DNA of 64,000 bases from Candidatus Pantoea gossypiicola (GTDB lineage: Bacteria; Pseudomonadota; Gammaproteobacteria; Enterobacterales; Enterobacteriaceae): contig NZ_VWVM01000017.1 of assembly GCF_008632075.1 (NCBI RefSeq), positions 54,710 through 118,709 on the forward strand, given 5' to 3'. This document shows positions 42,350-53,485 of this stretch, one piece after another. Every line of letters begins with the position of its first letter. Positions within the stretch are counted from its first letter, which is position 1. The translations under genes were made by a program, and so were the position numbers. The notes below the pieces were generated by a model, which saw only the letters and a program-made list of their open reading frames with translations, made no database searches and was not told the DNA's origin.

Positions 42350-44029
42350 ATGAAATTTATTGGAAAGTTTTTCCTCACCTTACTTTTGCTGCTGCTTTTC
42401 ATCCTTGTGGTGATCTATGTGTTGCTGCAGACCCAGTGGGGTGCAGGCTGGTTTAGCCGTTGGGTGAGCGACAAAACTGAATGGCATCTCTCCCTGAGTA
42501 AAATTGAACACAATTTCTCTTCTCCCTCTCATATCATTCTGGATGACTTCAGCTTTGGTCATGATGGGCAGCCTGCGGTTCTGGTAGCGAAACAGGTCGA
42601 TCTCGGTCTGGCTCTGATTCAGTTCAGCGATCCACTGCATTTCAGCAGCCTTGAATTGCGCGACGGGGAAGTGAATCTGGCCAATCTGACGCCAGGCAGT
42701 GCGCTACCCATTCAGGCCGACCGGCTGCAGCTCAATAACATGCGTATCGACAGCCCTGACAGCGCGTTACCGCTGTTTGCTCAGCAGGTTAATGGTGGCA
42801 TTCTGCCGTGGAAACCCACAGCCCTCGATATGCTGGGTCGCGATGCCCGCTTCCAGATGAGTGCAGGCAGCATGACGCTGAATAAGGTGCCCGCTGAAAA
42901 CGTCCTGATTCAGGGCAGTGTTTCCCAGGGCCGGATGCGCTTTGATAATATTGGTGCCGACCTGGCGCGTGGCTCCATGACCGGCAACGGTGAGCGTGAT
43001 GCCCAGGGCAACTGGAAAATTAATCAGTTGCGACTGAATGACATTCGTCTGCAGACCGCCAGCAGCCTGAAAGATTTCCTGCATAGCCTGCAGGTGGTTC
43101 CCTCGATTGCCATTACGCGCTTCGACATGACCGATGCCCGCCTGCAGGGACCTGACTGGGCGGTGACAGATCTTGATCTGACGCTGAGAAACGTTAACTG
43201 GCAGGGCGATGACTGGCAGAGTAATGATGGTTCGCTGGCGCTGAATGCCAGTAATTTTATCAACGGTGGATTCGAGCTTAATGATCCTATCGTTAACCTG
43301 GATTTCTCGCCGCAGGGCCTGGCGCTGACGCAGTTCAGTTCACGCTGGGCGAATGGGGTCATTCGGGCTGACGGTGACTGGTCACGCAGCGATAAACGCC
43401 TGACGCTGAAAAATCTGGCTGTTGCCGGCCTGGAATATACCCTGCCGCAGGACTGGCGCGACCGCTGGCAGGCGGCACTGCCCGCGTGGCTGGATAGCGT
43501 AGCGGTGACGCGTTTCACCTCTAATCGTAACCTGATTATCGACATCAATCCGGCGTTTCCCTTCCAGCTGACTTCACTGGATGGATCCGGCGAGAACCTG
43601 CTGCTGGCGCAGCAGCATCAGTGGGGGATCTGGTCGGGTAAGCTCAGCCTGAACGCGGCAGAGTCGACCTTTAACCGCACCGATCTGCGTCACCCGTCGA
43701 TTGCGCTGAGTGCCGACCCACAACAGATTCAGGTGACTGAGCTGAGTGCGTTCAGTAACAAGGGCCTGCTGGAAGGGACGGCTACCGTCGGCCAGCAGCC
43801 AGCGCGCCCGCTGACGCTGCAACTGACGGGTCGTGCAGTGCCGGTGAATGTGTTGCAGAACTGGGGATGGCCCGTCTTGCCGTTAACCGGTGACAGTAAT
43901 ATGCAGCTGCAACTGAGCGGCGCTTTAGCCGCAGGCCAGCCATTACGGCCGACGGTCAATGCCACGCTGTCGGTGACAACGGACAGTCAGCAGGTGCAGC
44001 AGACTATGCAGGCTGGAGAGGTACGTTGA
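42350..44029 (+). CDS. yicH: YicH, AsmA family protein
   Basis: 559 residues (E. coli 569). One N-terminal transmembrane helix (FFLTLLLLLLFILVVIYVLLQT) anchors a large periplasmic part. DRLQLNNMRIDSPDS, RLQGPDWAVTDLDLTLRNV and AGLEYTLPQDWRDRW are shared with E. coli YicH. AsmA-family proteins are thought to bridge the periplasm and move phospholipids to the outer membrane; a direct role for YicH is unproved. Position after xanP is conserved. Confidence 0.93.
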   Translation: MKFIGKFFLTLLLLLLFILVVIYVLLQTQWGAGWFSRWVSDKTEWHLSLSKIEHNFSSPSHIILDDFSFGHDGQPAVLVAKQVDLGLALIQFSDPLHFSSLELRDGEVNLANLTPGSALPIQADRLQLNNMRIDSPDSALPLFAQQVNGGILPWKPTALDMLGRDARFQMSAGSMTLNKVPAENVLIQGSVSQGRMRFDNIGADLARGSMTGNGERDAQGNWKINQLRLNDIRLQTASSLKDFLHSLQVVPSIAITRFDMTDARLQGPDWAVTDLDLTLRNVNWQGDDWQSNDGSLALNASNFINGGFELNDPIVNLDFSPQGLALTQFSSRWANGVIRADGDWSRSDKRLTLKNLAVAGLEYTLPQDWRDRWQAALPAWLDSVAVTRFTSNRNLIIDINPAFPFQLTSLDGSGENLLLAQQHQWGIWSGKLSLNAAESTFNRTDLRHPSIALSADPQQIQVTELSAFSNKGLLEGTATVGQQPARPLTLQLTGRAVPVNVLQNWGWPVLPLTGDSNMQLQLSGALAAGQPLRPTVNATLSVTTDSQQVQQTMQAGEVR

Positions 44030-44034
44030 TAACT

Positions 44035-44058
44035 TAAGGGCCGCAGATGCGGCCCTTA
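44035..44058. terminator. Bidirectional terminator between yicH and fabY
   Basis: A perfect 11-bp stem TAAGGGCCGCA / TGCGGCCCTTA with a 2-base gap lies between the converging stops at 44029 and 44062. Confidence 0.85.
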
Positions 44059-44061
44059 TGA

Positions 44062-45009
44062 TTAGTTGATACGTGCGCCGGAACCCCCCTCTTCCAGCGG
44101 CCCATCCGGATCGGCGGGCAGAACGATGTAAACGCCCTCAAACACCGCGCCACATTCATCATCGCCAAACAGCTCCACTTCAAGCTGCACGCGAGCTTTA
44201 CGCCCGCGAGCCAGACGGTCAAGGTCGCCACTTAGTGAGCCGAGGTCGGCAATCGCGCCAGGCCGTCCGCTGATCGGGTGGCTATATCGAATGTGCGCAT
44301 CTGCCAGAATAATGGTGCCGCCGAGATGGCGCTCGCGCAGCAGCAACCAGATCAATCCCCAGCCGGTCAGCGTGGCCAGCGAGAAAAGGCTGCCAGCAAA
44401 CAGGGTGTGATGTGGATTCTGATTGCCCGCTTCAGGCATGGTGGTGATAAATTTCTGCCCGGTAAACTGCAGGATACGCACACCCATCTTCTCGCTGAGC
44501 GGAATATGATCATACCAGGCCTGTTGTAGCTGACCGCACCAGTCGGCGCGATGCAGGATATCATCAAGCGTAATGACCGGCTTGATCATCAGAAAGTGGC
44601 GTACCGGCGTCGTCTGCGGCGCGGTAATCTCACCCTGATTGATGTAGCCGAGCTTGGCGAAGAAAGCGACCGCATCTTCGCGGGCACTACAGGTTACCCG
44701 CTTCGCGCCTTCCTGACGCGCTACCGACTCCAGGGTCATGGCCATCAGCGTACCTAGCCCTTTGCCCTGTACAGATGGATGAACAGCCATGAAGCGGATA
44801 GCGGCCTCATTATCAGCATTGATGTAGAGACGGCCAATGGCGACCGGATTTCCCTGCTCATCAACCACCATCTGATGATGCGCCAGGGCATCCCAGGCGT
44901 CACGTTCCGACCCCTGCGGCTGACGCAGCGGTTTACGCAACATCTCCCAGCGGAACTGATAATAGATATCCAGCTCTTCCGCCGTCTGTGGCACGCGAAG
45001 ATGATACAT
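44062..45009 (-). CDS. fabY: FabY (YiiD), GNAT and thioesterase-like fatty acid initiation protein
   Basis: About 315 residues in two domains: an N-terminal GNAT acetyltransferase (about 1-150; [19 protein letters not shown] is the acetyl-CoA loop) and a C-terminal YiiD hot-dog domain (about 165-300; [25 protein letters not shown]). E. coli FabY can support initiation of fatty acid synthesis when FabH is lost. Start ATG 45009 has GGGAG about 10 bases upstream; the frame also reads to GTG 45069, overlapping the dtd stop, and E. coli carries an extension of similar length. Last gene of yihX-yihY-dtd-fabY. Confidence 0.9.
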   Translation of the reverse strand: MYHLRVPQTAEELDIYYQFRWEMLRKPLRQPQGSERDAWDALAHHQMVVDEQGNPVAIGRLYINADNEAAIRFMAVHPSVQGKGLGTLMAMTLESVARQEGAKRVTCSAREDAVAFFAKLGYINQGEITAPQTTPVRHFLMIKPVITLDDILHRADWCGQLQQAWYDHIPLSEKMGVRILQFTGQKFITTMPEAGNQNPHHTLFAGSLFSLATLTGWGLIWLLLRERHLGGTIILADAHIRYSHPISGRPGAIADLGSLSGDLDRLARGRKARVQLEVELFGDDECGAVFEGVYIVLPADPDGPLEEGGSGARIN

Positions 45010-45065
45010 GTAATGTTTCTCCCGCTCGGCCAGGTGGCCTGTCCCCTGCCGCTCCGCTTGCGATC

Positions 45066-45503
45066 TCACACCTGTAACCAGAAGGTTACAGGACCATCAT
45101 TCACCAGCGAGACCTGCATATCCGCAGCAAAACGGCCATTTGCCGTGATCATGCCCTGCTGACGACAGCAGTCGCTGAAGTATTCATACAGGCGTTCGGC
45201 CTCGGCAGGCTCCGCGCCACCTGAAAAGGAGGGGCGCATCCCTTTTTGCGTATCTGCGGCCAGCGTAAACTGCGATACCACCAGCACGCTTCCGCCCGCC
45301 TGGCGGACACTCAGGTTCATTTTGCCCTGTTCATCACTAAAGATGCGATAGCCCAGTACGCGTTCTGCGAGACGTTCCGCACGCGCATTGTCATCACCCT
45401 TTTCCACGCCCAGCAAAACCAGTAAACCGGCACCGATTTCGCCGATTACGTTCTGATCGACGCTGACGCTGGCGCGCTGCACGCGTTGAATCAATGCAAT
45501 CAT
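45066..45503 (-). CDS. dtd: D-aminoacyl-tRNA deacylase
   Basis: Frees tRNA from wrongly attached D-amino acids (and glycine from tRNA-Ala). 145 residues, same as E. coli. [17 protein letters not shown] contains the SQFTL active-site motif, and the cross-subunit Gly-cisPro motif is in NDGPVTFWL. It overlaps yihY by 4 bases. Confidence 0.97.
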   Translation of the reverse strand: MIALIQRVQRASVSVDQNVIGEIGAGLLVLLGVEKGDDNARAERLAERVLGYRIFSDEQGKMNLSVRQAGGSVLVVSQFTLAADTQKGMRPSFSGGAEPAEAERLYEYFSDCCRQQGMITANGRFAADMQVSLVNDGPVTFWLQV

Positions 45504-46369
45504 GTTTCCTCGCGTTGTTCTTCTTTGTGCTGCTGTTTTAACTGCCGATAGTCGGCTAACGCGACGGTAATTTCAGCGCCTAACAACACAATACACCAGG
45601 TCCAGTAGACCCAGAGAAACAGAATGGGGATCACGGCCAGTACGCCGTAGATCAGCTGATAAGAGGGGAACATAGTAACATAGAGCGCAAAGCCCTTTTT
45701 ACCCAGCTCAAACAGCGCACCCGCCACCAGCGCGCCAATCAGCGCATCGCGCGGCGGTACCCGCTGGGTAGGCACAATGCTGTAGAGCAACCAGAAGGCG
45801 AGCCACGACAGCAGAAGCGGGAAAATGCGCAGCATCTGATCGACCAGGCTGGTAACGCCGGTCGCGTTAATCCAGCGCAGTGACAACAGATAGGAGCTTA
45901 TCGCCAGGCTGGCACCCGCCAGCAGCGGGCCGAGCGTCAGGATCATCCAGTAGACCGCAAAGGAGTAAACCATTGGCCGCTTCTTATTGCTGCGCCAGAT
46001 GGTATTTAATGCGGTATCAACCGAATGCATCAGCAGTAAGGCTGTCACGATCAGGCCGACGGCCCCAACCGCCGTCATCCGGTTTACGTTAGCCACAAAC
46101 TGCTCAAGATAGCGTTGCAGCGTGTTGCCTGCAGCCGGCATCAGGTTGTTAAAGACAAACTGTTTCAACTGCACGCTGATATCAGAGAAGACCGGGAACG
46201 CCGCAAACAGGGCAAACACCACCGCAATCAGCGGCACCAGCGCCAGCAATGAGACATAAGCCAGATTACCGGCCTGCGTCGTCATGCCATCCTCATCAAT
46301 GCGTTTCCACAACAATTTGAGCCACAACCAGAACGCATGCAGCCCGGGACGAAATTTACGTGACATCAT
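45500..46369 (-). CDS. yihY: YihY/BrkB family inner membrane protein
   Basis: 289 residues with about six membrane helices: the first after [23 protein letters not shown], then [21 protein letters not shown] and [26 protein letters not shown]. The family was once annotated as RNase BN, which is wrong; function unknown. Two ATGs stand in tandem at 46369 and 46366. It follows yihX by 3 bases and overlaps dtd by ATGA. Confidence 0.93.
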   Translation of the reverse strand: MMSRKFRPGLHAFWLWLKLLWKRIDEDGMTTQAGNLAYVSLLALVPLIAVVFALFAAFPVFSDISVQLKQFVFNNLMPAAGNTLQRYLEQFVANVNRMTAVGAVGLIVTALLLMHSVDTALNTIWRSNKKRPMVYSFAVYWMILTLGPLLAGASLAISSYLLSLRWINATGVTSLVDQMLRIFPLLLSWLAFWLLYSIVPTQRVPPRDALIGALVAGALFELGKKGFALYVTMFPSYQLIYGVLAVIPILFLWVYWTWCIVLLGAEITVALADYRQLKQQHKEEQREET

Positions 46370-46372
46370 GAG

Positions 46373-46969
46373 TTACGGTTGACCTGCAAACCAGTCAGGT
46401 ACCGTTTTACTGTCAGTAACCAGTACACTTTCAATGCCCAGGGCGCGCGCCGCCTCAATATTCTCCGGGTTATCGTCGAAAAACACCGCCTGATCGGCAG
46501 TCACACCCTCCGCGTCCAGCACATGCTGATAAATCCGGGCTTCCGGTTTACGCATACCCAGCTCCTGCGAGAGATAGAGTTTGTCAGCCGCCTGCTGTAC
46601 GTCGGGATACTGCGTTGGCCAGAATTCACAATGCAGCTTATTGGTGTTAGAGAGAATCACCACCCGATGACCTTCAAGTCGCAGCCGGTTCATCAGCGCC
46701 AGGGTTTCAGGACGCACATCTACGAAGACCGCCTGCCAGCCAGCAGTAAACTGTTCATAACTCAGCGCGATTTCCAGCTTTTCACACAGCGCCAGCGCGA
46801 AGTCTTCATCGCTGAGTTCTCCACGTTCGTGTTGTTCAAACGCTTCATCCATCTGGAAATGGCTTTGTAGCGAGGCCAGTGGCACACGGCTAAGGTCACT
46901 CCAGACACCCAGCACGCGGTTAAAGTCGATATCAATAATCACATTGCCCAAATCAAAGATATACAGCAT
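46373..46969 (-). CDS. yihX: HAD-like alpha-D-glucose-1-phosphate phosphatase
   Basis: 198 residues. HAD motifs: nucleophile DLGNVIIDID near residue 6, motif II ILSNTNKLH, motif III lysine in GMRKPEARIYQ, motif IV FFDDNPENIEAA. E. coli YihX dephosphorylates alpha-glucose-1-phosphate. The start is ATG 46969 with GGAGA before it; the longer frame to 47083 crosses sequence without similarity. First gene of a four-gene operon. Confidence 0.94.
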   Translation of the reverse strand: MLYIFDLGNVIIDIDFNRVLGVWSDLSRVPLASLQSHFQMDEAFEQHERGELSDEDFALALCEKLEIALSYEQFTAGWQAVFVDVRPETLALMNRLRLEGHRVVILSNTNKLHCEFWPTQYPDVQQAADKLYLSQELGMRKPEARIYQHVLDAEGVTADQAVFFDDNPENIEAARALGIESVLVTDSKTVPDWFAGQP

Positions 46970-47130
46970 GGTGTGTCTCCTTCTGTTCCCTGGAGTATTC
47001 ACTCTAGCGGCAAAAGTGCAGGCTGAACAGGCACGCGTGGAGAGAAAAGCGTAAACGCCAGAAGGTGGAGAGAACGCACCCAAATATTTACTGGCCCGAC
47101 TGGAGAAGCCGGAATTTCAGGCAAAAAAAA

Positions 47131-47146
47131 GCCCCGCATGCGGGGC
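47131..47146 (-). terminator. Terminator after typA
   Basis: GCCCCGCA / TGCGGGGC palindrome with A8 before and T5 after on the plus strand, 22 bases past the typA stop; works best for the minus strand and also for nothing known on the plus strand. Confidence 0.8.
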
Positions 47147-47168
47147 TTTTTATCAGTTAAAGGCGCAC

Positions 47169-48992
47169 TTATGCGTCTTTAGGACCACGTGAAGCACGTT
47201 TACGGTCGTTTTCAGTCAGGTGACGTTTACGGATACGCACTGACAGCGGTGTTACTTCAACCAGTTCGTCATCATCGATGAACTCGATCGCCTGTTCCAG
47301 CGTCATTTTCTGCGGTGGAACAAGTGTCGTTGCTTCATCAGTACCGGAAGCACGCATGTTGGTCAGCTTCTTACCGGTCAGACAGTTTACAGTCAGGTCG
47401 TTAGAACGGCTGTGAATACCAATGATCTGGCCTTCATAGACTTCTGCACCGTGACCCAGGAACAGCTTACCGCGATCCTGCAGACCGAACAGGGCGAACG
47501 CGACGGCTTTACCCTGACCGTTAGAGATCAGTACGCCGTTCTGACGCTGGCCCACTTCGCCTGGACGGATATCGTCGTAGTGGCTGAAGGTGGAGTAGAG
47601 CAGACCGGTACCGGACGTCATGGTCATGAATTCGTTACGGAAGCCGATCAGACCACGGCTTGGGATCACGTAGTCGAGACGTACGCGCCCTTTACCATCC
47701 GGATCCATGTTTTTCAGATCGCCCTTACGCTCACCCATGGCTTGCATAACGGAACCCTGATGCGTCTCTTCGATATCCAGCGTAACGTTCTCGAATGGCT
47801 CCTGTTTACGGCCTTCGAATTCGCGGAAGATAACTTTCGGACGGGATACCGCCAGTTCGAAACCTTCACGACGCATGTTTTCGATCAGAACTGACAGGTG
47901 AAGTTCACCACGACCCGATACGCGGAAGGCGTCAGAATCTTCAGTTTCTTCAACACGCAGTGCCACGTTGTGAACCAGTTCTTTGTTCAGACGCTCAAGG
48001 ATCTGACGTGAAGTCACGTACTTACCTTCTTTACCGCAGAACGGTGAGGTGTTGACGTTAAAGAACATGGTTACGGTTGGCTCATCAACGCTCAGGGCTG
48101 GCAGCGCTTCCACATTCTGCGTGTCACAGATGGTGTCAGAGATGTTCAGCTCGCCCAGACCGGTGATAGCAATGATATCGCCCGCTTCTGCCAGATCGCT
48201 GTCGATACGCTCAAGACCCAGATGAGTCAGGACTTTACCGACTTTAGCGTTACGGGTTTTGCCTTCGCTATCGATGATAGTGACCTGCTGGTTAGGCTTC
48301 ACTTTACCACGCTTGATGCGGCCGATGCCGATCACGCCCAGGTAGTTGTTGTAGTCCAGCTGAGAGATTTGCATCTGCAGTGGCGCTTCAACTTCAACCT
48401 GCGGAGGTGAAACGTGATCAACGATAGCCTGGTACAGCGGGGTCATATCGTCAGCCATATCGGTGTGCTCAAGACCTGCAATACCATTCAGCGCAGAGGC
48501 GAAAATGATAGGGAAGTCGAGCTGCTCGTCAGTGGCATCCAGGTTTACGAACAGGTCAAATACCTGATCCACAACCCAATCCGGACGCGCACCCGGGCGG
48601 TCTACTTTGTTGATAACCACAATCGGCTTCAGACCATGCGCGAACGCTTTTTTGGTCACGAAGCGGGTTTGCGGCATAGGGCCATCCATCGCATCTACAA
48701 CCAGCAGCACCGAGTCCACCATGGACATGACGCGCTCAACTTCACCACCGAAGTCGGCGTGTCCTGGGGTATCAACGATGTTGATACGGTAGTCATTCCA
48801 CTTAATGGCGGTGTTTTTTGCGAGGATGGTAATCCCACGCTCTTTCTCCAAATCATTGGAGTCCATCACGCGCTCTGTTGCTTCGGTACGGGCATCAAAA
48901 GTACCGGATTGTTGCAGCAGTTTGTCAACCAGGGTGGTCTTTCCATGGTCAACGTGCGCGATGATGGCGATGTTACGCAAATTTTCGATCAC
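47169..48992 (-). CDS. typA: Ribosome-associated GTPase TypA/BipA
   Basis: Translational GTPase aiding 50S assembly, important in the cold, and affecting virulence and LPS traits. 607 residues, same as E. coli. G1 [11 protein letters not shown]3 [12 protein letters not shown] and G4 NKVDRP are in the first 130 residues, followed by EF-G-like domains II, III and V and the BipA C-terminal domain ending RGPKDA. It is divergent from glnA, as in E. coli. Confidence 0.98.
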   Translation of the reverse strand: MIENLRNIAIIAHVDHGKTTLVDKLLQQSGTFDARTEATERVMDSNDLEKERGITILAKNTAIKWNDYRINIVDTPGHADFGGEVERVMSMVDSVLLVVDAMDGPMPQTRFVTKKAFAHGLKPIVVINKVDRPGARPDWVVDQVFDLFVNLDATDEQLDFPIIFASALNGIAGLEHTDMADDMTPLYQAIVDHVSPPQVEVEAPLQMQISQLDYNNYLGVIGIGRIKRGKVKPNQQVTIIDSEGKTRNAKVGKVLTHLGLERIDSDLAEAGDIIAITGLGELNISDTICDTQNVEALPALSVDEPTVTMFFNVNTSPFCGKEGKYVTSRQILERLNKELVHNVALRVEETEDSDAFRVSGRGELHLSVLIENMRREGFELAVSRPKVIFREFEGRKQEPFENVTLDIEETHQGSVMQAMGERKGDLKNMDPDGKGRVRLDYVIPSRGLIGFRNEFMTMTSGTGLLYSTFSHYDDIRPGEVGQRQNGVLISNGQGKAVAFALFGLQDRGKLFLGHGAEVYEGQIIGIHSRSNDLTVNCLTGKKLTNMRASGTDEATTLVPPQKMTLEQAIEFIDDDELVEVTPLSVRIRKRHLTENDRKRASRGPKDA

Positions 48993-49121
48993 AGCTTTGC
49001 CTCAGGCATTAGAAATAGCGCGGTATTGTACACGGATTAAGCGGAAGACTGAACAGGATCACACTTTTCACTGAAAGTTTATTGCATCGGCGCAAATTTG
49101 CCCTGTTCCCGGTGCAGAAAA

Positions 49122-49231
49122 TGCACTAAGTTGGTCCCATGCACCAAAATAGTGCTAATAAAACACCGTTAAGCACCTTAATGGTGCATTAAGACCATCG
49201 TGGTGCAGGCGCTTTATGACAAAAAGGTGCA
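49122..49231 (+). promoter_or_regulatory. NtrC binding-site array upstream of glnA
   Basis: Several 17-bp copies of the NtrC palindrome TGCAC-N7-GTGCA: good sites at 49140-49156 (TGCACCAAAATAGTGCT) and 49172-49188 (AGCACCTTAATGGTGCA); weaker ones at 49122-49138, 49191-49207 and 49215-49231. Taking the start of transcription near 49290, their centres are about -142, -110, -160, -91 and -67. The first two agree with the two strong E. coli enhancer sites, and -91 and -67 with its weak sites; the -160 half-site looks extra. Confidence 0.85.
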
Positions 49232-49263
49232 TCACAAGGCGATTTAAGCAACATCAAAAAAGT

Positions 49264-49280
49264 TGGCACAGAATTCGCTT
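49264..49280 (+). promoter_or_regulatory. Sigma-54 promoter of glnA
   Basis: TGGCACAGAATTCGCTT has the -24 GG (49265-49266) and the -12 GC (49277-49278) exactly 10 bases apart and resembles E. coli glnAp2 almost base for base. Activated by NtrC-P under nitrogen limitation. Confidence 0.92.
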
Positions 49281-49429
49281 TATCTAATACAAGCGTAAAC
49301 GCCAGTCAGATGTCGGTTGAAGAGCGTGCCGGAAAAGATGAGTCAGGGAGTGGTTTTCCCAAACGCATTCCGGAAACGACGTTTCCTCGCCATGTAGATA
49401 ATGAAAGACCATTTCCAGGAGAGTTGAGT

Positions 49430-50839
49430 ATGTCCGCTGAACACGTTCTCTCGATGATGAACGAGCATGAAGTTAAGTTTGTTGACCTGCGTTTTACCGA
49501 TACCAAAGGTAAAGAACAGCACGTTACGATCCCTGCTCACCAGGTTAACGCTGACTTCTTCGAAGAAGGCAAAATGTTCGATGGTTCGTCTATTGGCGGC
49601 TGGAAAGGCATTAACGAATCAGACATGGTGCTGATGCCTGACGCTACCACGGCAGTCATGGATCCTTTCTTCGAAGATTCTACGCTGATCATCCGTTGTG
49701 ACATTCTTGAGCCAGGCACTATGCAGGGCTACGATCGCGATCCACGCTCTATCGCCAAGCGCGCTGAAGATTACCTGCGCTCTTCCGGCATCGCGGACAC
49801 CGTGCTGTTTGGACCAGAACCCGAATTCTTCCTGTTCGATGACATCCGTTTCGGTTCATCAACATCCGGCTCACATGTGGCTATCGATGATATCGAAGCG
49901 GCATGGAACACCGGTAAAGAGTACGAAGGCGGTAACAAAGGTCACCGTCCAGGTCTGAAAGGCGGTTACTTCCCGGTTCCACCGGTTGACTCATCACAGG
50001 ACATCCGCTCTGCCATGTGTCTGACCATGGAGCAGATGGGCCTGGTTGTTGAAGCGCATCACCACGAAGTGGCGACCGCAGGTCAGAACGAAGTGGCAAC
50101 CCGCTTCAATACCATGACCAAAAAAGCAGACGAAATTCAGATCTACAAATATGTCGTTCACAACGTTGCGCACGCTTACGGCAAAACGGCGACCTTTATG
50201 CCGAAGCCAATGTTTGGCGACAACGGTTCAGGCATGCACTGCCACATGTCACTCTCTAAAGGTGGCCAGAACCTGTTTGCCGGTGATAAGTACGGCGGCC
50301 TGTCTGAAATGGCGCTGTTCTACATCGGCGGTATCATCAAGCACGCGAAAGCGATCAACGCCCTGGCGAACCCGACAACCAACTCTTACAAGCGTCTGGT
50401 CCCGGGTTACGAAGCACCGGTTATGCTGGCTTACTCTGCCCGTAACCGTTCTGCCTCAATCCGTATTCCGGTTGTTGCCAGCCCGAAAGCCCGTCGTATT
50501 GAAGCGCGCTTCCCGGATCCAGCCGCTAACCCATACCTGGCGTTCACCGCGCTGCTGATGGCTGGCCTGGATGGCATCATCAACAAAATTCATCCTGGCG
50601 ACGCGATGGATAAGAACCTGTATGACCTGCCACCGGAAGAAGAAGCTGAGATTCCAAAAGTTGCAGGCTCGCTGGAAGAAGCACTGAATGCACTGAATGA
50701 AGACCGCGAGTTCCTGACCCGTGGCGGTGTATTCACAGACGAATCGATCGATGCTTACATCGAACTGCGTAAAGCAGAGATGGATCGCGTTCGCATGACG
50801 CCACACCCGGTTGAGTTCGAGCTTTACTACAGCGTTTAA
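49430..50839 (+). CDS. glnA: Glutamine synthetase type I
   Basis: Makes glutamine from glutamate, ammonia and ATP; central to nitrogen assimilation. 469 residues, same as E. coli. The family signatures [12 protein letters not shown], the ATP site [15 protein letters not shown], and NRSASIRIP are intact, and the adenylylation tyrosine lies in the LYDLPPEE segment near residue 398, so activity should be controlled by GlnE. Start ATG 49430 follows AGGAGAG. First gene of glnALG; a terminator after it limits read-through to glnLG. Confidence 0.98.
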   Translation: MSAEHVLSMMNEHEVKFVDLRFTDTKGKEQHVTIPAHQVNADFFEEGKMFDGSSIGGWKGINESDMVLMPDATTAVMDPFFEDSTLIIRCDILEPGTMQGYDRDPRSIAKRAEDYLRSSGIADTVLFGPEPEFFLFDDIRFGSSTSGSHVAIDDIEAAWNTGKEYEGGNKGHRPGLKGGYFPVPPVDSSQDIRSAMCLTMEQMGLVVEAHHHEVATAGQNEVATRFNTMTKKADEIQIYKYVVHNVAHAYGKTATFMPKPMFGDNGSGMHCHMSLSKGGQNLFAGDKYGGLSEMALFYIGGIIKHAKAINALANPTTNSYKRLVPGYEAPVMLAYSARNRSASIRIPVVASPKARRIEARFPDPAANPYLAFTALLMAGLDGIINKIHPGDAMDKNLYDLPPEEEAEIPKVAGSLEEALNALNEDREFLTRGGVFTDESIDAYIELRKAEMDRVRMTPHPVEFELYYSV

Positions 50840-50874
50840 CTGGTCAGACGTTTTTGTTGCCGTGGAAACTTTTA

Positions 50875-50898
50875 GCCCATCTTCGGATGGGCTTTTTT
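50875..50898 (+). terminator. glnA-glnL intercistronic terminator
   Basis: GCCCATC / GATGGGC with a TTCG loop and T6 after it. It gives strong glnA and lower glnLG expression. Confidence 0.9.
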
Positions 50899-50948
50899 CT
50901 CCGCGAATTCACCGTTCATTCGCCCTCTTTTCGGCTTAAAGACTAAAA

Positions 50949-50965
50949 TGCACCTGACTGGTGCA
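50949..50965 (+). promoter_or_regulatory. NtrC operator at glnL
   Basis: TGCACCTGACTGGTGCA is a perfect NtrC palindrome 13 bases before the glnL start. In E. coli NtrC bound here represses the minor glnL promoter, an autoregulatory loop. Confidence 0.88.
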
Positions 50966-50977
50966 GAGGAACGTTGT

Positions 50978-52027
50978 ATGGCAACTGGCTCTCTGCCCGA
51001 TGCGGGGCAGATTCTCAACGCGTTAATCAACAGTATTTTGTTGGTGGATAACGATCTGGTTATCCATTACGCCAACCCGGCGGCGCAGCAATTACTGGCG
51101 CAAAGCTCACGCAAATTGTTCGGCACACCATTACCGGAATTAACCGGCTACTTTTCGCTGAATATTGAGGTGATGCGCGAGAGTCTTGAGGCTGGCCAGG
51201 GATTTACTGACAGTGAAGTCACGCTGGTAGTCGATGGTCGCGCACATATTATGTCGCTGACCGCCCAGCGGTTACCCGATGGCTTGATTCTGATGGAAAT
51301 GGCACCGATGGATAATCAGCGTCGCCTCAGTCAGGAGCAGTTACAGCACGCGCAGCAGGTGGCCGCTCGTGACCTGGTTCGCGGTCTGGCCCATGAGATT
51401 AAAAATCCGCTGGGCGGATTACGCGGCGCGGCACAGCTTCTATCCCGCGCCCTGCCCGATCCGTCACTGAATGAATACACCAAAGTGATTATTGAACAGG
51501 CCGACCGGTTACGAAATCTGGTGGATCGTCTGTTAGGACCGCAACAGCCAGGCATGCACATCACGCAGAGCATTCATCAGGTGGCCGAACGCGTGGTCAA
51601 TCTGGTGTCAATGGAGCTGCCGGAGAATGTTTCGCTGGTTCGGGATTACGACCCCAGCCTGCCGGAACTGCCGCATGACCCCGACCAGATCGAACAGGTA
51701 CTGCTTAACGTGGTTCGCAACGCACTTCAGGCGCTGGGCGATGATGGCGGCACCATTGTTATCCGCACCCGCACCGCTTTCCAGTTGACGCTGCACGGCA
51801 CACGTTATCGCCTGGTGGCACGTATTGATATTGAAGATGATGGCCCCGGTATTCCGGCCCAGCTGCAGGATACGCTCTTCTATCCGATGGTCAGCGGACG
51901 TGAAGGCGGAACCGGTTTAGGCCTCTCCATCGCCCGTAGCCTGATTGATCAACATTCAGGAAAAATAGAATTTAACAGTTGGCCGGGACACACCGAATTT
52001 TCGGTTTACCTGCCTATTCGCCAGTGA
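50978..52027 (+). CDS. glnL: Nitrogen regulation sensor kinase/phosphatase NtrB
   Basis: Phosphorylates NtrC in nitrogen shortage and, with PII, dephosphorylates it in excess. 349 residues, same as E. coli: PAS domain at about 10-120 ([20 protein letters not shown]), phosphoacceptor His in [13 protein letters not shown] (His139 equivalent), and HATPase motifs [19 protein letters not shown] and [11 protein letters not shown]. Start ATG 50978 with AGAGGA 8 bases before; an earlier in-frame start would lie inside the NtrC operator. Confidence 0.97.
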   Translation: MATGSLPDAGQILNALINSILLVDNDLVIHYANPAAQQLLAQSSRKLFGTPLPELTGYFSLNIEVMRESLEAGQGFTDSEVTLVVDGRAHIMSLTAQRLPDGLILMEMAPMDNQRRLSQEQLQHAQQVAARDLVRGLAHEIKNPLGGLRGAAQLLSRALPDPSLNEYTKVIIEQADRLRNLVDRLLGPQQPGMHITQSIHQVAERVVNLVSMELPENVSLVRDYDPSLPELPHDPDQIEQVLLNVVRNALQALGDDGGTIVIRTRTAFQLTLHGTRYRLVARIDIEDDGPGIPAQLQDTLFYPMVSGREGGTGLGLSIARSLIDQHSGKIEFNSWPGHTEFSVYLPIRQ

Positions 52028-52034
52028 GGTTTCT

Positions 52035-53444
52035 ATGCAACGAGGGATAGTCTGGATCGTCGATGACGATAGCTCCATCCGCTGGGTGCTTGAACGCGCG
52101 CTCACTGGAGCCGGTTTAAGCTGCGCGACGTTTGACAGCGCAAGCGAGGTGCTGGATGCCCTCTCAACCAAGACCCCGGACGTTTTACTGTCAGATATTC
52201 GCATGCCCGGTATGGATGGCCTGGCGCTGCTGAAACAGATTAAACAGCGTCATCCGATGCTTCCGGTCATCATAATGACGGCACATTCGGATCTGGACGC
52301 AGCCGTCAGCGCCTATCAGCAGGGGGCGTTTGATTACCTGCCCAAGCCGTTCGATATCGATGAGGCGGTTGCGCTGGTCGAACGAGCCATTAGTCACTAT
52401 CAGGAGCAGCAGCAGCCGCGTAATCAGCCGGTCAGCGGACCGACCACCGATATTATCGGGGAAGCGCCCGCGATGCAGGATGTGTTCCGCATCATCGGGC
52501 GGCTGTCACGCTCCTCGATCAGCGTCCTGATCAATGGTGAGTCGGGCACCGGTAAAGAGCTGGTCGCCCATGCGCTGCACCGGCACAGCCCGCGCACCAA
52601 AGCGCCTTTTATCGCGCTGAACATGGCGGCGATTCCCAAAGATTTGATTGAGTCCGAATTGTTCGGTCACGAGAAAGGTGCTTTTACCGGCGCAAACCAG
52701 ATCCGTCAGGGCCGTTTTGAGCAGGCGGATGGCGGCACGCTGTTTCTGGATGAAATCGGTGATATGCCGCTGGATGTGCAGACCCGTCTGCTGCGCGTGC
52801 TGGCCGATGGTCAATTCTATCGCGTTGGTGGCTATGCACCGGTCAAAGTGGATGTGCGTATTATCGCGGCGACCCACCAGAATCTGGAATTACGCGTGCA
52901 GGAAGGCAAGTTTCGTGAGGACCTTTTCCACCGCCTGAATGTGATTCGCGTGCATCTGCCACCGCTGCGTGAGCGTCGTGAGGACATCCCGCGTCTGGCA
53001 CGTTATTTCCTGCAGGTGGCGGCCCGTGAGCTGGGGGTAGAAGCGAAGATTCTGCATCCGGAAACCGAGACAGCCTTAACCCGGCTTCACTGGTCCGGTA
53101 ACGTCCGTCAGCTGGAGAACACCTGTCGCTGGCTGACCGTGATGGCGGCGGGCCAGGAAGTACTGATTCAGGATCTGCCCGGGGAACTTTTTGAATCCAG
53201 TACCCCGGAAAATCCGGTGCAGTCGCTGCCTGACAGCTGGGCAACCCTGCTGGCACAGTGGGCCGACCGCGCCCTGCGTTCCGGTCATCAGAATCTGCTG
53301 TCAGAAGCCCAGCCAGAGATGGAGCGTACGCTGCTCACCACTGCGCTGCGTCATACGCAAGGCCACAAGCAGGAAGCAGCACGTCTGCTGGGCTGGGGAC
53401 GAAACACGCTGACGCGCAAGCTGAAAGAGCTTGGCATGGAATAA
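52035..53444 (+). CDS. glnG: Nitrogen regulator NtrC (NRI)
   Basis: Response regulator and enhancer-binding ATPase that activates sigma-54 promoters, including the one of glnA above. 469 residues: receiver domain with the phospho-Asp in [13 protein letters not shown] (Asp54), AAA+ domain with GESGTGKE Walker A and the GAFTGA loop that touches sigma-54, [14 protein letters not shown]alker B, and a C-terminal Fis-type helix-turn-helix ([19 protein letters not shown]). It is 7 bases after glnL. Confidence 0.98.
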   Translation: MQRGIVWIVDDDSSIRWVLERALTGAGLSCATFDSASEVLDALSTKTPDVLLSDIRMPGMDGLALLKQIKQRHPMLPVIIMTAHSDLDAAVSAYQQGAFDYLPKPFDIDEAVALVERAISHYQEQQQPRNQPVSGPTTDIIGEAPAMQDVFRIIGRLSRSSISVLINGESGTGKELVAHALHRHSPRTKAPFIALNMAAIPKDLIESELFGHEKGAFTGANQIRQGRFEQADGGTLFLDEIGDMPLDVQTRLLRVLADGQFYRVGGYAPVKVDVRIIAATHQNLELRVQEGKFREDLFHRLNVIRVHLPPLRERREDIPRLARYFLQVAARELGVEAKILHPETETALTRLHWSGNVRQLENTCRWLTVMAAGQEVLIQDLPGELFESSTPENPVQSLPDSWATLLAQWADRALRSGHQNLLSEAQPEMERTLLTTALRHTQGHKQEAARLLGWGRNTLTRKLKELGME

Positions 53445-53454
53445 GCGGTTCAGT

Positions 53455-53481
53455 ACGGGCTGGTGTGGTCTGCCAGCCCGT
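53455..53481. terminator. Terminator between glnG and hemN
   Basis: ACGGGCTGG / CCAGCCCGT stem with a 9-base loop, followed by TTCTCT, between converging stops. Confidence 0.75.
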
Positions 53482-53485
53482 TTCT

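Larger units (their letters stand above)
48993..49429. promoter_or_regulatory. typA-glnA divergent control region
   Basis: This 437-base gap holds the promoters of both genes. The glnA-proximal half has the NtrC sites and the sigma-54 promoter listed separately. The glnA ORF frame is open through the leader (from 49310), which is not thought to be translated since ATG 49430 has the proper ribosome site. Confidence 0.7.
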
